Shown: piece after piece, positions 5,418 to 5,641 of the stretch
How positions within the stretch are numbered: position 1 is the first letter of the stretch
Layout: each line of letters begins with the position of its first letter
NCBI GenBank assembly: GCA_002502215.1
Contig: DAPT01000054.1
Location: 1-5,641, forward strand
DNA length: 5,641 nucleotides
Source of the DNA: Euryarchaeota archaeon UBA124
Lineage (GTDB): Archaea > Thermoplasmatota > Poseidoniia > Poseidoniales > Poseidoniaceae
Reading direction: 5' to 3'
Translations under genes and position numbers: made by a program
Notes under the pieces: model-generated
Seen by the model: the letters and a program-made list of their open reading frames with translations, nothing else
What the model was told of the DNA's origin: nothing
Database searches by the model: none

Positions 5418-5641
5418 TCAGTGCCGGAACAGCCTGTGGCCAGTAAACAGCATGGAAACACCGAGACGATTCGCTGCATCAATGACCTCTTGGTCCCGAA
5501 TCGAACCGCCAGGCTGCACAATCGAGGCAGCGCCAGCAGCAGCAGCTTGCTCCAATCCATCAGCAAATGGGAAGAAGGCATCGCTTGCAAGGACACATCC
5601 ATCGGCACGTTCTCCAGCCCTTCGAGCTGCGATGCGTACTG
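5418..5641 (-). CDS. purH: Bifunctional AICAR formyltransferase/IMP cyclohydrolase, C-terminal end
   Basis: Only the last 73 residues are present, as the gene enters from the right edge. They carry the diagnostic C-terminus of the AICAR transformylase domain: VLASDAFFPFADGLE, then SIVQPGGSIRDQEVIDAAN, then the ending MLFTGHRLFRH. In PurH this domain formylates AICAR with 10-formyl-tetrahydrofolate, and the N-terminal domain (outside the window) closes the ring to IMP. These are the last two steps of purine synthesis. The SDAFFPF segment and the PGGS-R-D motif contribute to the folate and nucleotide site. The terminal FRH is typical of complete family members, so the 3' end is intact. Because only the C-terminus is visible, a monofunctional transformylase cannot be excluded. 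The stop is 55 nt before the LeuB-like ATG on the same strand. Confidence 0.93.
   Translation of the reverse strand, partial: VRIAARRAGERADGCVLASDAFFPFADGLEQAAAAGAASIVQPGGSIRDQEVIDAANRLGVSMLFTGHRLFRH

Noticed and set aside
5405..5608. 67-codon minus-strand frame at the right edge
   Set aside because: A different minus-strand frame in the same interval encodes the diagnostic C-terminus of PurH.

Overview
The window looks like chromosomal DNA of an archaeon. The clearest marker is an archaeal-type DnaG (TOPRIM) primase on the minus strand. Base composition is moderate. Gene starts are mixed: some have strong Shine-Dalgarno sequences and others have none. The gene content would fit a marine planktonic euryarchaeon such as Marine Group II (Poseidoniales). 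That placement is an inference from general resemblance and was not tested by any search.

Layout. Positions 1-104 (minus) hold the very acidic N-terminus of an unidentified protein that runs off the left edge. Positions 145-1374 (minus) are dnaG. Positions 1375-1572 are a divergent intergenic region with several inverted repeats, including a near-perfect 22-bp palindrome. Positions 1573-3485 (plus) are a tightly packed set of four genes: a TerB-like helical protein, an unidentified helical protein that may be HEAT/AlkD-like, a 77-residue charged helical protein, and a short MobA-like nucleotidyltransferase. Their junctions are ATGA, a 1-nt gap, and GTGA, so they are very probably one transcription unit. 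Positions 3439-5641 (minus) hold purN, an isocitrate/isopropylmalate dehydrogenase family gene, and the 3' end of purH. The last codons of the MobA-like gene and of purN overlap tail-to-tail by 47 bp.

How the genes relate. PurH and PurN are the two 10-formyl-tetrahydrofolate-dependent transformylases of purine synthesis (PurN at the GAR step, PurH at the AICAR/IMP steps). The LeuB-like dehydrogenase lies between them in the same direction. DnaG acts in RNA metabolism (exosome association) and/or priming. The four plus-strand genes form the least explained part of the window: only the TerB-like and MobA-like genes resemble known families, and no molybdenum cofactor or tellurite-resistance genes are nearby. 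No tRNA, rRNA, CRISPR array or insertion sequence was seen.
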